Part shown: in pieces, positions 25,367 through 34,957 of the stretch
How the letters are laid out: each line of letters starts with the position of its first letter
Position numbering within the stretch: the stretch's first letter is position 1
NCBI GenBank assembly: GCA_028290405.1
Contig: JAQGJX010000083.1
Span: 1 to 61,642 of the forward strand
Direction: 5' to 3'
Length of the DNA stretch: 61,642 nucleotides
DNA from: Hyphomicrobiales bacterium
GTDB taxonomy: Bacteria; Pseudomonadota; Alphaproteobacteria; Rhizobiales; Beijerinckiaceae
The notes under the pieces: generated by a model
Databases searched by the model: none
Seen by the model: only the letters and a program-made list of their open reading frames with translations
Told to the model about the DNA's origin: nothing
Position numbers and translations under genes: made by a program

Positions 25367-26316
25367 GGCGCAACTCCCAGGGCCGCGAGCGCGCGGGCCG
25401 CCATGGCCTGGCCGCTGTCGAACGCGGCCTCCACGCGCGGGCCGAGCGCCCAGTCGCCGCAGGCGCCGAGGCCGCTGGCCTCGTCCCACAGGCATGGCTC
25501 GCCGAGCGCCTGCTCCACCAGCGCGAAGCGCCAGCGGTGGGCGCTGGCGTACGCCGGGGCGTCCTGCACGCCGGTCAGCCGGCGAAAACGCGCCAGCAGC
25601 GCGTCCTGCGCCGCCTCAGGCGCCCATTCCAGATGCGTCCGCGACCACGCGGGACCGGCGTGCGCCACGATCGTCTCCGCCCAGGCGTCGCGCCCTGGCT
25701 TGGCGCTGTTGCGGGCGATCCAGCCGATCATGTCGTCGTCCGGCTTGTGGCGATCCCCCGCAAGCGCGGCGGCGCTCGCGAACCCCAGCATCAGGGCCCA
25801 GCAGGGCGCATAGACGGCGCGCTCAAGGCCCGGCAGGGCGACACCCGCCGACGCCGCCAGGGGAAGCGCCTGGGGGGCCGGGACGGCGAGGATCGCCGCT
25901 TCATAGGCGCCGTTGCCAAGCGCTTCGACCGGACCCTCGGCGTCGCTGACGCTCCAGCGGCCCGCGCTCAGCGAGAGGCGCGTCACCGTGCGCCCGGTCG
26001 TCACCGACAGGCCGTTTGCAAGATCCGTCGCCGGGGCGTTCATCGACGGCGCGCCCACATATCCGCCCTCGAACCATTCGCGTACGGCCCCGGCGGCCCG
26101 CCAGCGGGCGACCTCCGCCTGGAAGCCCGGGCCCCGGGCGGTGAAATATTGCGCCCCATGGTCGAACCGCAACTCGCCCGCGCGGCGCGTCGCCATTCGG
26201 CCGCCCAGCCCGCGGCTTTTCTCGAAAACTGTGACGCTGAAGCCGGCGCGCCCAAGCAGGCTCGCCGCCGAAAGTCCCGCCATTCCGGCGCCGATCACTG
26301 CAATGTGTCGTGTCAT
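25363..26316 (-). CDS. FAD-dependent amine-oxidase/renalase-like oxidoreductase
   Basis: A 317-residue flavoprotein. The N-terminal Rossmann dinucleotide site is IAVIGAGMAGLSAA, followed by VFEKSRGLGGRMATRR (FAD-binding GG motif) and FDHGAQYFTAR, which is characteristic of the renalase-like NAD(P)/FAD family. The C-terminal GACGDW region closes the flavin site. The ATG at 26316 is placed just before this fold; an ATG at 26328 is nearly as good. It heads a two-gene unit with the DUF393 gene. Physiological substrate unknown. Confidence 0.85.
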   Translation of the reverse strand: MTRHIAVIGAGMAGLSAASLLGRAGFSVTVFEKSRGLGGRMATRRAGELRFDHGAQYFTARGPGFQAEVARWRAAGAVREWFEGGYVGAPSMNAPATDLANGLSVTTGRTVTRLSLSAGRWSVSDAEGPVEALGNGAYEAAILAVPAPQALPLAASAGVALPGLERAVYAPCWALMLGFASAAALAGDRHKPDDDMIGWIARNSAKPGRDAWAETIVAHAGPAWSRTHLEWAPEAAQDALLARFRRLTGVQDAPAYASAHRWRFALVEQALGEPCLWDEASGLGACGDWALGPRVEAAFDSGQAMAARALAALGVAP

Positions 26317-26429
26317 GTCCGCTCGCATTCCCGTGTGTTCGCATACGAGGGCGCGGCCGCCATGGACCATCGGGCGCGGGCGGCGGCGGGCGGCTTTGGG
26401 GCCTTGTCCTGCGCAAAGAGCGCAAAAAC

Positions 26430-26458
26430 TTGTGTTTCCCGCTCAAGTGGCCTACACA
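26430..26458 (+). promoter_or_regulatory. Possible sigma-70-type promoter of the cold-shock gene
   Basis: TTGTGT (26430-26435) and TACACA (26453-26458) are separated by 17 bases, which would give a 5' untranslated leader of over 140 bases, as in cspA-type genes. The whole 26317-26607 gap has no gene. Confidence 0.3.
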
Positions 26459-26607
26459 GACGTGCCGACTTTTGGCCGGACTACTGGGCCGCTTCGCCTT
26501 TCACAAAACTGGGCGCACGTTTCAGATCTTCTCTCGAACATTGAGAAGCCGCGTTGCGGCGCGCTTACGCGATCCCACGTGCAGACTTGTCAGTGAAAGG
26601 CTACGCC

Positions 26608-26817
26608 ATGATTACGGGTACTGTTAAGTTCTACAATGACCAGAAGGGCTTCGGCTTCATCCAGCCGGAAGACGGCTCCAAGGACGTGTTCGTTCACGCC
26701 ACGGCGCTCGAGCGCGCTGGCATGCGCGGTCTGATGGAAGGCCAGAAGGTCATGTTCGACACGGCCGAAGACCGCCGCACCGGCAAGGTCGCGGTCAACA
26801 ACATCCAGGCCGCCTGA
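26608..26817 (+). CDS. CspA-family cold-shock protein
   Basis: A 69-residue single cold-shock domain with the RNA-binding motifs KGFGFI (RNP1) and DVFVH (RNP2), starting [10 protein letters not shown]. It binds single-stranded RNA/DNA and relieves secondary structure. The ATG at 26608 follows a GAAAGG site; a longer in-frame reading from 26554 would add an unrelated N-terminus. A strong intrinsic terminator follows. It has its own leader and terminator, so it is monocistronic. Confidence 0.95.
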   Translation: MITGTVKFYNDQKGFGFIQPEDGSKDVFVHATALERAGMRGLMEGQKVMFDTAEDRRTGKVAVNNIQAA

Positions 26818-26875
26818 GCCTGAACGAAGCGCGGTCCGCCGCTGCGCTCCGGCGCATGATGCAGCGACTGCGCCA

Positions 26876-26902
26876 GAGCCGCTCCTGAGGGGGCGGCTTT
26901 TT
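26876..26902 (+). terminator. Rho-independent terminator after the cold-shock gene
   Basis: A GC-rich stem (AGCCGC...GCGGCT) closing around CTGAGG is followed by TTTTT at 26898-26902, about 60 bases past the stop. Confidence 0.85.
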
Positions 26903-26962
26903 CGCTTGCGCGGGCGCTTGACGCGGCGGAGGCCGCGCGAGGGCGCAAAGCAGGAGAGTGCG

Positions 26963-27172
26963 ATGTCTCACAAGTACAAGTTGAACCAGATGGTCCGCCT
27001 GGCGCGTCTCGGCTTCACGGACAGCAAGACCAGCCCCGCGGGCCTCTATGAGGTGACGCGGCTGATGCCCGCCGACCAGACGGGCGAATACTCATATCGC
27101 ATCAAGGCGTCCGGCGCTGGCGAGCGGGCCGTGCGCGAGAGCGAGCTTTCGCCCAGCGTCGCCGAAACCTGA
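26963..27172 (+). CDS. Small basic protein of unknown function, 69 residues
   Basis: Starts MSHKYKLNQMVRLAR with a CAGGAGA ribosome site at 26951-26957. It contains a beta-rich-looking stretch GLYEVTRLMPADQTGEYSYRIK and ends with ERAVRESELSP, a pattern I have the impression of seeing in small conserved alphaproteobacterial proteins, but I cannot name the family. No signal peptide or membrane helix. It sits between the cold-shock terminator and the convergent desaturase gene. Confidence 0.75.
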   Translation: MSHKYKLNQMVRLARLGFTDSKTSPAGLYEVTRLMPADQTGEYSYRIKASGAGERAVRESELSPSVAET

Positions 27173-27179
27173 GATCGGC

Positions 27180-27220
27180 TGAGGCGCCCGCGCTCCGGCG
27201 CGCGCGCTCCTGGCGCCTCA
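27180..27220. terminator. Hairpin between convergent genes
   Basis: TGAGGCGCC (27180-27188) pairs with GGCGCCTCA (27212-27220), with an inner CG-rich stem in the 23-base loop. The 3' arm includes the desaturase stop codon. Probably terminates the small gene; no T-tract. Confidence 0.5.
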
Positions 27221-28333
27221 GGCGCGCGAGCGCGCCATTTCGCGGAACGACACCAGCCGCTTGCGGTCTTCGTCCCAGAGCGCCAGCGAGACGCAGCGCA
27301 GGCTGTCGCCCAGCGTCAGCCGCCCCACCTTCGCCAGTTCGGGATGGTCGCGCAGCACTTCGGGCAGCCGGTAGAACGGCACGCGATTGCACAGGTGGTG
27401 CACATGGTGCACGCCGATGTTGGCCGTGAACCACGCCAGCACGCCCGGCAATTGATAGTGCGAGGAGCCGTGCAGCGCCGCGTCGTGCATGCGCCATGTG
27501 TCGTCGTTGCTCCAGGTGGTGCCCTCGAACTGGTGCTGCACGTAGAACAGCCACACGCCGATGGACGCCGCCAGCAGCATCACCGGCCCATGCACGGCCA
27601 CGAACGGCTTCCAGCCCAGCAGCCAGATCATGGACCCGGCGAACAGCGCGATGGCCGCGTTGGTGCCCATGGCGCTCAGCCAGGGCCGCACGCCCTCGCC
27701 CATCAGCCCCACCGGCAGCCGCTGCTGCACGAAGAACAGATATGCGGGCCCCAGGCCGAACATCACCAGCGGATGGCGGTAGATGCGATATTTCAGACGA
27801 CCGATGGCCGGGCGCGCGAGATATTCGCGCACCGTCAGCGTGTCCACGTCGCCGATGCCGCGCCGGTCGAGGTTGCCGCAGGTGTTGTGATGGATCGCGT
27901 GGGTCTGCCGCCAGAGGTCGTAGGGCGTCAGCGTCAGCACGCCGAGCGCGCGGCCCAGCCAGTCGTTGGCCTTGCGGTGCGGGAAGAACGAACCGTGGCC
28001 GCAATCGTGCTGGATGCAGAACAGGCGCACGAGAAACGCCGCCGCGGGGACGACGAGGAGCGCCGAGAGCCACCAGTAGCCGAAGGAGAACGCCAGCGCG
28101 GCGCCCGCCCACAGGGCCGCGAGCGGCAGGGCGGTGATCGCCAGTTCAAGCGTGCTGCGGGCGGAATTGGGGTCACGGTAGCGTGCGAGCACGCCGGCCC
28201 AGGACCTCGGCGCGGCAGGGTCGCGCGGCGCGGCGGGCGTCCTGGCGGCTGCGCGTTGCTTTTCCGGGGCCGAATGGGCGGGCGTGAAGAGGGCCTCGCG
28301 AGGGGCGGGCCCGGCAAAATCTGCATGGCTCAA
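27218..28333 (-). CDS. Membrane fatty acid desaturase
   Basis: A 371-residue di-iron membrane desaturase. The three histidine boxes are HDCGH (109-113), HAIHH (145-149) and HHVHH near residue 307, with hydrophobic helix pairs between them. It probably introduces double bonds into acyl lipids (delta-12/omega-3-like), adjusting membrane fluidity. The start is uncertain: the frame opens with a TTG at 28333, an in-frame TAA lies 21 bases upstream, and there is no ATG before the conserved part (from about residue 45). A GTG at the VLARYRDP segment is another candidate. Confidence 0.88.
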   Translation of the reverse strand: MSHADFAGPAPREALFTPAHSAPEKQRAAARTPAAPRDPAAPRSWAGVLARYRDPNSARSTLELAITALPLAALWAGAALAFSFGYWWLSALLVVPAAAFLVRLFCIQHDCGHGSFFPHRKANDWLGRALGVLTLTPYDLWRQTHAIHHNTCGNLDRRGIGDVDTLTVREYLARPAIGRLKYRIYRHPLVMFGLGPAYLFFVQQRLPVGLMGEGVRPWLSAMGTNAAIALFAGSMIWLLGWKPFVAVHGPVMLLAASIGVWLFYVQHQFEGTTWSNDDTWRMHDAALHGSSHYQLPGVLAWFTANIGVHHVHHLCNRVPFYRLPEVLRDHPELAKVGRLTLGDSLRCVSLALWDEDRKRLVSFREMARSRA

Positions 28334-28473
28334 GAAATGTCCAGTCCAACGTTAAGAACACGCGCCAGCGGCGCATGCGAAACTGCGGCAATCAATGACG
28401 CGGAGGGAGTAGCACATAACATCAGCTTTGATAGGGGCTTTTTCGTGTCTGGGAGCGCCATGATCGTCCACGT

Positions 28474-28496
28474 TTTCGTATCTATGGTTTCGTATC
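28474..28496. promoter_or_regulatory. Direct repeat in the desaturase-ilvD intergenic region
   Basis: TTTCGTATC occurs at 28474-28482 and again at 28488-28496, 14 bases apart. It lies between the divergent desaturase and ilvD genes (28334-28631), a region with no gene and a GC-rich inverted stretch around 28510-28560. It might be a regulator site for either gene; purely a pattern observation. Confidence 0.25.
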
Positions 28497-28631
28497 CGGA
28501 CCGCCCGCCGCGGCCCCCGCCCGGCCAAAGCGTGACGGGGCCGGGGGGCGCGGCGGCCCGGCGGCAGTTGAAACGCGCGTAAAACCGTTTAATCACTTCT
28601 TCCTCGTTCTCAGATCATCGCAGGCGCACCC

Positions 28632-30476
28632 ATGCCCCCGTATCGTTCACGCACCTCCACCCACGGCCGCAACATGGCCGGCGCGCGCGGTCTCTGGCGC
28701 GCCACCGGCATGAAGGACGAGGATTTCGGCAAGCCCATCATCGCCGTGGTGAACTCGTTCACCCAGTTCGTCCCCGGCCACGTCCACCTGAAGGACCTCG
28801 GCCAGCTCGTCTGCCGCGAGATCGAGAAGGCGGGCGGCGTCGCCAAGGAGTTCAACACGATCGCGGTGGACGACGGCATCGCCATGGGCCACGACGGCAT
28901 GCTCTACAGCCTGCCCTCGCGCGAGATCATCGCCGATTCCGTGGAATACATGGCCAACGCCCACACGGTGGACGGGCTCGTGTGCATCTCCAATTGCGAC
29001 AAGATCACCCCCGGCATGCTGATGGCCGCCCTGCGCCTCAACCTTCCTGCGGTCTTCGTCTCCGGCGGTCCCATGGAGGCCGGCAAGGTCACCCTGCGCG
29101 GCAAGGTGAAGTCGCTCGACCTCGTGGACGCCATGGTGGCTGGGGCGGACGATTCGGTCAGCGACGCCGACCTCAACGCCATCGAGCGCTCGGCTTGCCC
29201 CACCTGCGGCTCGTGCTCCGGCATGTTCACCGCCAATTCCATGAACTGCCTCACGGAGGCGCTGGGCCTCGCGCTGCCCGGCAACGGCACCGTGCTGGCC
29301 ACGCACTCGGACCGCGAGCGCCTGTTCGTGGAGGCGGGCCATCTCATCGTCGACATCGTGCGCCGCTGCTACGAGCAGGACGACGACAGCGTGCGTCCGC
29401 GCTCCATCGCCTCATTCAAGGCGTTTGAAAACGCCATGACGCTGGACATCGCCATGGGCGGGTCCACAAACACCGTGCTGCATCTGCTGGCGGCCGCTTA
29501 CGAGGGCGGCGTCGATTTCACCATGGTGGACATCGACCGCCTGTCGCGCCACGTGCCGGTGCTCTGCAAGGTCGCGCCCGCCGTCGCGGACGTGCACATG
29601 GAGGACATCCATCGCGCCGGCGGCATCATGGCGATCCTCGGCGAGCTGGATCGCGCCGGGCTCATCCACCGCGACGTCAACAACGTTCACTCCGGCACGC
29701 TGGGCCAGGCGCTGGATCGCTGGGACGTCGTGCGCACCTCGTCGGAGGCTGTGCGCGAGCTGTTTCTCGCCGCTCCTGGCGGCGTGCCCACGCAGGTCGC
29801 CTTCAGCCAGAGCCGCCGCTACGAAGAACTGGATCTCGATCGCGAGGGCGGGGTCATCCGCAACGCCGAACACGCGTTCTCGCAGGACGGCGGCCTCGCG
29901 GTGCTGTCCGGCAATCTTGCGCTGGACGGCTGCATCGTGAAGACGGCGGGCGTGGACGACAGCATCCTCGTCTTCGCCGGCCCCGCGAAGGTCTACGAGA
30001 GCCAGGACGCCGCGGTGCGGGCGATCCTGCTGGGCTCGGTCGTCGCGGGCGACGTGGTGATCATTCGCTACGAGGGTCCGCGCGGCGGGCCGGGCATGCA
30101 GGAAATGCTGTACCCGACGAGCTACATCAAGTCGAAGGGACTGGGCAAAGCCTGCGCGCTCGTCACCGACGGCCGCTTCTCGGGCGGCACGTCCGGCCTG
30201 TCCATCGGCCACGTCTCGCCGGAAGCCGCCGAAGGCGGATTGATCGCGCTGGTGCAGGACGGCGATCCCATCGAGATCGACATCCCGAACCGCTCCATCA
30301 GGCTCGCGTTGCCCGACGAAGAGATCGCGCGCCGCCGCGCGGAGATGGAGGCGCGCGCCGACGGCGCCTGGAAGCCCGCAAAACCGCGCGAGCGCAAGAT
30401 CACCACCGCGCTGCGCGCCTATGCGGCGCTCACCACAAGCGCCGCGCGGGGCGCCGTGCGGGTCGTGCCCGAATAA
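28632..30476 (+). CDS. ilvD: Dihydroxy-acid dehydratase
   Basis: Iron-sulfur enzyme of valine/isoleucine synthesis that dehydrates 2,3-dihydroxy-acids to 2-keto acids. The 614-residue protein has the cluster cysteines in [10 protein letters not shown] and [16 protein letters not shown], plus ILGELDRAG and the C-terminal [18 protein letters not shown] signature. The ATG at 28632 is the natural start ([19 protein letters not shown]). It ends before a strong intrinsic terminator and is a single-gene unit. Confidence 0.96.
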   Translation: MPPYRSRTSTHGRNMAGARGLWRATGMKDEDFGKPIIAVVNSFTQFVPGHVHLKDLGQLVCREIEKAGGVAKEFNTIAVDDGIAMGHDGMLYSLPSREIIADSVEYMANAHTVDGLVCISNCDKITPGMLMAALRLNLPAVFVSGGPMEAGKVTLRGKVKSLDLVDAMVAGADDSVSDADLNAIERSACPTCGSCSGMFTANSMNCLTEALGLALPGNGTVLATHSDRERLFVEAGHLIVDIVRRCYEQDDDSVRPRSIASFKAFENAMTLDIAMGGSTNTVLHLLAAAYEGGVDFTMVDIDRLSRHVPVLCKVAPAVADVHMEDIHRAGGIMAILGELDRAGLIHRDVNNVHSGTLGQALDRWDVVRTSSEAVRELFLAAPGGVPTQVAFSQSRRYEELDLDREGGVIRNAEHAFSQDGGLAVLSGNLALDGCIVKTAGVDDSILVFAGPAKVYESQDAAVRAILLGSVVAGDVVIIRYEGPRGGPGMQEMLYPTSYIKSKGLGKACALVTDGRFSGGTSGLSIGHVSPEAAEGGLIALVQDGDPIEIDIPNRSIRLALPDEEIARRRAEMEARADGAWKPAKPRERKITTALRAYAALTTSAARGAVRVVPE

Positions 30477-30501
30477 ACTTTCGTTGATCGCTGAACGACA
30501 G

Positions 30502-30532
30502 AGGCCCGGGCGTCATGCGCCCGGGCCTTTTT
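30502..30532 (+). terminator. Rho-independent terminator after ilvD
   Basis: An 11-bp stem (AGGCCCGGGCG at 30502-30512 with 30518-30528) with loop TCATG is followed by a T run to 30532. The cleanest terminator in the window. Confidence 0.93.
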
Positions 30533-30647
30533 CATGCGCGCCCGCGCGAAGGATCGTTAACCATTCCGGGGCAACATGCGGGCTCTTTTCAAGTGATGTT
30601 TTTCGGCCTGCGGCAGAGCGCTTTTTCAGCGGAAGATCATTTCATCC

Positions 30648-31337
30648 ATGAAGCTCACCATCATTATTCCGTGCTACAATGAACGCGCGACCATCGAAGA
30701 CATTCTGGAACGCGTCCACGCCTGCCCCTACGAGCCCAAGGAAATCATCGTCGTCGACGATTGCTCGGGCGATGGCACGCGCGACCTGCTCGCCGCTCGC
30801 CCAGAAGGGCGCGAGCGAATCGTCTATCACGACGTCAACCAGGGCAAGGGCGCGGCCATCCGCACGGGCGTCGCGCATGCGACAGGCGATATCGTCACCA
30901 TCCAGGACGCCGATCTCGAATATGATCCCGACGAGATCCCCAAGCTCATCGCCCCCATCGTCAACGGCCGGGCGGACGTGGTCTATGGCTCGCGCTTCGT
31001 GGGCGGGGACGCGCACCGCGTGCTCTATTTCTGGCACCGCATCGGCAACGGACTGCTGACGCTGGCCTCCAACATGCTCACCGACCTGAACCTCACGGAC
31101 ATGGAGACCTGCTACAAGGCCTTCCGGGCGGAGATCGTGAAGGCCATCACGATCGAGGAATCGCGCTTCGGCTTCGAGCCCGAGATCACCGCCAAGATCG
31201 CCAAGCTGAAAGGCGTGCGCATCTTCGAGGTCGGCATCTCCTACTATGGGCGCACCTACGCGGAGGGCAAGAAGATCGGCATGAAGGACGGCTTCCGGGC
31301 GCTCTACTGCGTCGTGAAGTACAGCCTGTTCCGGTGA
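30648..31337 (+). CDS. Glycosyltransferase family 2 protein (dolichol-phosphate mannosyltransferase-like)
   Basis: A 229-residue GT-A enzyme without membrane helices. It opens [18 protein letters not shown], continues [16 protein letters not shown] (first DD) and [17 protein letters not shown] (DxD metal/nucleotide motif), and has GSRFVGG and [10 protein letters not shown], typical of polyprenyl-phosphate sugar transferases. It likely adds a sugar from a nucleotide donor to a lipid carrier; sugar unknown. Alone on this strand after the ilvD terminator; the following gene is convergent. Confidence 0.88.
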   Translation: MKLTIIIPCYNERATIEDILERVHACPYEPKEIIVVDDCSGDGTRDLLAARPEGRERIVYHDVNQGKGAAIRTGVAHATGDIVTIQDADLEYDPDEIPKLIAPIVNGRADVVYGSRFVGGDAHRVLYFWHRIGNGLLTLASNMLTDLNLTDMETCYKAFRAEIVKAITIEESRFGFEPEITAKIAKLKGVRIFEVGISYYGRTYAEGKKIGMKDGFRALYCVVKYSLFR

Positions 31338-31358
31338 CGCGCGCGGCTGCGGGCGTCG

Positions 31359-31799
31359 TCAGACCACGGCCCGCAGGAGCAGCAGCAGCGCCGCCAGCCC
31401 GAGCACCCCGAACGTCGTGGCCATTCCGGCGATCCGCAGGCGCAGGTCTTCCGGTTCGTGGCTGACGCCCCAGGCGTGGAGGCAGCGTGCCGCCAGCAGC
31501 GCGAGGCAAAGGACGTGAAGGAGGAACGGCAGGGCGTTCTGCAATTCCAGCATCAGCAGAAGCAGCAGCGCCAGCGGCGTGTATTCGGAAAAATTGCCGT
31601 GGACGCGGATCGCGCGCTCAAGCGCCGGGTCGCCCCCGGAGCCGATGCCGACCTTGGCGACCCGCCGGGCGCGGATGACGCGCACGGACAGAAGGCAGAA
31701 AACCAGCGCCAGAAGCGCGGCGTAGACGGGCACGATGCTGGGCACGGGGCGGGGCTCCGGTTGCGAATCGCAGGCTTGCGCCCGCAATCGTCCCAGCAT
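31359..31799 (-). CDS. MAPEG family membrane protein
   Basis: A short polytopic protein (146 residues from ATG 31799) with four hydrophobic helices and the MAPEG-like core ERAIRVHGNFSEYTPLALLLL followed by ARCLHAWG. MAPEG proteins include glutathione transferases/peroxidases, but bacterial members are mostly uncharacterised. A GTG at 31745 (VPSIVPVYAALLAL) gives a first residue right before the first helix and has a GGAG upstream, so I think the true protein may be 128 residues. Integral in the inner membrane. Confidence 0.82.
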   Translation of the reverse strand: MLGRLRAQACDSQPEPRPVPSIVPVYAALLALVFCLLSVRVIRARRVAKVGIGSGGDPALERAIRVHGNFSEYTPLALLLLLMLELQNALPFLLHVLCLALLAARCLHAWGVSHEPEDLRLRIAGMATTFGVLGLAALLLLLRAVV

Positions 31800-31895
31800 G
31801 TCATGCTCAAGCTGCCGGCGCCATCTCGGCCGCGCAGACCCGATTGACCACGGGAGCGGGACCGTTCACGCTCGTTTCTTCGCAAGGAGCCTCCA

Positions 31896-33056
31896 GTGAC
31901 CACGCCTGACGCCCTCTCTCTCGTCCGCGATCTCATCCGCTGTCCCTCCGTGACTCCCGCCGACGCGGGCGCGCTGGGCCTCATAGAGCGCGTGCTCGCC
32001 GGGGCGGGGTTCGAGACGCACAGGGTCGTCTTCCGGCAGGAGGGCTATCCCGACACGGACAATCTCTACGCGCGGCTTGGCTCGCAGGCGCCGTGCCTGC
32101 TGTTTGCGGGGCACACCGACGTCGTCCCCCCCGGCGATACGGACCAATGGCGGTTCGACCCGTTCTCGGCCGAGATCGCCGACGGCATGGTGTGGGGCAG
32201 GGGCGCGGTGGACATGAAAGGGGGGCTCGCGTGCTCCATCGCGGCCGTCCTCGGTTATCTGGAGGCGCACGGCCGCCCTGCGGGCTCCATCGCCTTCCTG
32301 ATCACCGGCGACGAGGAAGGCCCGGCGGTCAACGGCACCGTGAAGCTGCTCGAATGGGCCCATGCGCGCGGCGAGCGCTTCGACCATTGCATCCTGGGCG
32401 AGCCCACCAACCCGGACGCGCTGGGGGACATGATCAAGATCGGCCGGCGCGGCTCGCTGTCTGGCGCCATCGTGGTGGACGGCAAGCAGGCGCACGTCGG
32501 CTACCCGCATCTGGGCGACAATCCCGTGCACCACATCGTGCGCCTCGTGACGGCGCTGAAGGCGTCGCCGCTGGATTCGGGCACGCCGCACTTCGATCCT
32601 TCGAACCTCGAAGTCACCTCCATCGACGTGGGCAACACCACCGTCAACGTCATTCCGGCCCGGGCCCGCGCCCAGTTCAACATCCGCTTCAATGATTTGT
32701 GGACGCCCGAAACTGTCGCCGACGAAGTGCGCCGCCGCATCGACGCCGCCGCCCAGGGCGCCCGGGTGACGCTGAACTTCCAGCCCACGAACGCCCTCGC
32801 GTTTCTCACCCAGCCGGGCCCCTTCGTGGAGGCGCTGTCGGCCGCCGTGGAGGCGGAGACCGGCCGGCGCCCCGCGCTGTCCACCACGGGCGGCACGTCG
32901 GACGCGCGCTTCATCTGCAAGTATGCGCCGGTGCTTGAATTTGGCCTGGTGGGGCAAACCATGCACGCTGTGGACGAACGCTCGAGCATCGCGGAAATCG
33001 AAACCCTCGAGCGTATCTACAGGCGCGCCCTGACGGCGTATTTCGCCGGCGGGTGA
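31896..33056 (+). CDS. dapE: Succinyl-diaminopimelate desuccinylase
   Basis: Zinc M20 hydrolase of lysine/peptidoglycan precursor synthesis: N-succinyl-LL-DAP to LL-DAP plus succinate. 386 residues with the metal ligands in [14 protein letters not shown] (His), [10 protein letters not shown] (bridging Asp), [13 protein letters not shown] (Glu pair), and [10 protein letters not shown] near the C-terminus, specific to DapE. The start is GTG at 31896 with a textbook AAGGAG site. It precedes the urate-degradation genes by 130 bases but is metabolically unrelated. Confidence 0.95.
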   Translation: MTTPDALSLVRDLIRCPSVTPADAGALGLIERVLAGAGFETHRVVFRQEGYPDTDNLYARLGSQAPCLLFAGHTDVVPPGDTDQWRFDPFSAEIADGMVWGRGAVDMKGGLACSIAAVLGYLEAHGRPAGSIAFLITGDEEGPAVNGTVKLLEWAHARGERFDHCILGEPTNPDALGDMIKIGRRGSLSGAIVVDGKQAHVGYPHLGDNPVHHIVRLVTALKASPLDSGTPHFDPSNLEVTSIDVGNTTVNVIPARARAQFNIRFNDLWTPETVADEVRRRIDAAAQGARVTLNFQPTNALAFLTQPGPFVEALSAAVEAETGRRPALSTTGGTSDARFICKYAPVLEFGLVGQTMHAVDERSSIAEIETLERIYRRALTAYFAGG

Positions 33057-33188
33057 ACTGGCGCCGCGCCTGCATGCCAAATCCGGGGCGCACGGCGGTC
33101 CGCTTGGGCGTGGCGGGCGCCGCCGCAATCATGCTAGAGCGCATCCGCGCTTTGAGTCTTTGAGCGAAGATCACCCTTGAGGGACGAC

Positions 33189-33542
33189 ATGGGCCGCCTG
33201 TCCACGCATGTTCTCGACACTCATTCGGGCCGCCCCGCGCCGGGCGTCGCCATCGAGCTGGTGCAGATTCTGGACGGCGCGGAGCGGGTGCTGAAGCGCG
33301 TCGCCACCAATGCGGACGGGCGCACGGACGCGCCGCTGCTGTCGGGCGAGGATTTCGCCCCCGGCGTCTATGAATTGCGCTTCCATGCGGGCGATTACTT
33401 CCGCCAGCGCGGCGTCGAATTGTCCGAGCCGCCGTTCCTCGACGTGGTGCCCATCCGCTTCGGGCTGGCGGAGCCGGACGGCCATTATCACGTGCCCCTG
33501 CTGGTCTCGCCCTGGTCGTATTCCACCTACAGGGGCTCGTGA
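33189..33542 (+). CDS. uraH: 5-hydroxyisourate hydrolase (transthyretin-like)
   Basis: Opens the ring of 5-hydroxyisourate, the product of urate oxidation, to give OHCU. The 117-residue product has the N-terminal [13 protein letters not shown] (His site) and ends with the family C-terminal tetrapeptide YRGS. The ATG at 33189 is chosen because GAGGG lies just upstream, at 33179-33183; an in-frame TTG at 33177 overlaps that site. It overlaps the puuE fusion start by TGATG. Cytoplasmic. Confidence 0.93.
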   Translation: MGRLSTHVLDTHSGRPAPGVAIELVQILDGAERVLKRVATNADGRTDAPLLSGEDFAPGVYELRFHAGDYFRQRGVELSEPPFLDVVPIRFGLAEPDGHYHVPLLVSPWSYSTYRGS

Positions 33543-34957
33543 TGCGCGAGTACCCCCGCGATCTCGTCGGCTACGGCCAGCATCCCCCCCATCCCCGCTG
33601 GCCCGGCGACGCGCGCATCGCCGTGCAGTTCGTGGTCAACTACGAGGAGGGCGGGGAGAACAACATCCTGCATGGGGACGCGGCTTCGGAGGCTTTCCTC
33701 TCGGAGATCGTGGGCGCCGCCGCCTGGCCCGGCCAGCGCCACATGAACATGGAATCCATCTACGAGTATGGTTCGCGCGCGGGCTTCTGGCGCCTGCACC
33801 GCCTGTTCACGCAGCGCGCCATGCCCGTCACGGTGTTCGGCGTCGCGACCGCCATGGCGCGCAACCCGCAAGCCGTCGCGGCGATGAACGAGGCCGGGTG
33901 GGAAATCGCCACGCACGGCCTCAAGTGGATCGAGTACAAGGACTACACGGCCGCCGACGAGCGTGCCCACGTGCTGGAGGCCGTGCGCCTGCACAAGCAG
34001 GTCGCGGGCGCGCGTCCGCTGGGGTTCTATCAGGGCCGCGCCTCGCAGCATTCCCTCGCCATCGCCATGGAGGAGGGAGGCTTCCTCTATTCGGCGGATT
34101 CCTACGCCGACGAGTTGCCCTATTGGGTGGAGGGGCCGCACGGCCCCCACTGCATCGTGCCGTACACGCTGGACGCCAACGACATGCGCTTTGCGACCCC
34201 CCAGGGGTTCAACAGCGGCGACCAGTTCTTCGCTTACTTGAAGGACAGCTTCGACCTGCTCTACGCCGAAGGCGCGCAGGCCCCGAAGATGCTGTCCGTC
34301 GGCCTGCACTGCCGTCTCGTGGGGCGCCCGGGGCGCGCCGCCGCGCTGGCGCGCTTTCTGGACTATGTGCAGAGCCATGAGCGCGTGTGGGTCGCGACCC
34401 GGCTCGACATCGCGCGCCACTGGATCAGGCGCCACCCCCCCAAGGGCGGCTACGCGCCAAGCCGCCTGGGACCGGCGCTGTTCACGGAGGTGTTCGGCGA
34501 CGTGTTCGAGCACACCCCGCAGATCGCCGCCCGCACCCATGCGCGCGGCCTCAACCCAGCGCACGACACGGCGGCCGGCCTGCACAGCGCCATGGTGGAG
34601 ACCATGCGGGCCATGCCGCACGCGGAAAAGCTGGCGCTCATCCGCGCCCATCCCGACCTCGCCGGGCGCCTGGCGCTGGCGAAGCAGTTGACGGACGATT
34701 CGGCCAGGGAGCAGGGCTCGGCTGGCCTCGACAGGCTGACGCCCGACGAACTGGCGCGCTTCACGCAGATCAACGACGCCTACAAGGCGCGCTTCGGCTT
34801 CCCGTTCATCCTCGCCGTGAAGGGCGCGACGAAGGAGCAGATCATGGAGGCTTTCGAGAGCCGCATCGGCAACGAGGCTGACGTGGAGTTCGCGCAGGCG
34901 CTCACGCAGATCGAGAAGATCGCCGGGTTCCGGCTCGCCGACAGGCTGCCCTCATGA
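33542..34957 (+). CDS. puuE: Fusion of allantoinase (PuuE, NodB-fold) and OHCU decarboxylase (UraD)
   Basis: A 471-residue two-domain enzyme. The N-terminal ~300 residues are a polysaccharide-deacetylase-fold allantoinase, cofactor-independent PuuE type, with FVVNYEEGGENNIL, YGSRAGFWRL and ATHGLKW. From about 320 the OHCU decarboxylase follows: FGDVFEHTPQIAARTH, then AHPDLAGRLALA (conserved HPDLA) and NDAYKARFGFPFI. So one chain makes allantoin from OHCU and then opens the allantoin ring to allantoate. The ATG at 33542 overlaps uraH by one base (TGATG) and the stop overlaps the next gene by ATGA. Confidence 0.93.
   Translation: MREYPRDLVGYGQHPPHPRWPGDARIAVQFVVNYEEGGENNILHGDAASEAFLSEIVGAAAWPGQRHMNMESIYEYGSRAGFWRLHRLFTQRAMPVTVFGVATAMARNPQAVAAMNEAGWEIATHGLKWIEYKDYTAADERAHVLEAVRLHKQVAGARPLGFYQGRASQHSLAIAMEEGGFLYSADSYADELPYWVEGPHGPHCIVPYTLDANDMRFATPQGFNSGDQFFAYLKDSFDLLYAEGAQAPKMLSVGLHCRLVGRPGRAAALARFLDYVQSHERVWVATRLDIARHWIRRHPPKGGYAPSRLGPALFTEVFGDVFEHTPQIAARTHARGLNPAHDTAAGLHSAMVETMRAMPHAEKLALIRAHPDLAGRLALAKQLTDDSAREQGSAGLDRLTPDELARFTQINDAYKARFGFPFILAVKGATKEQIMEAFESRIGNEADVEFAQALTQIEKIAGFRLADRLPS

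Noticed and set aside
24020-25813. 597-codon plus-strand frame crossing three minus-strand genes
   Set aside because: It spans gene boundaries and turns into an Arg/Ala/Pro-rich tail; a shadow.
31866-33128. 420-codon frame antisense to dapE
   Set aside because: Shadow of a well-defined M20 enzyme.
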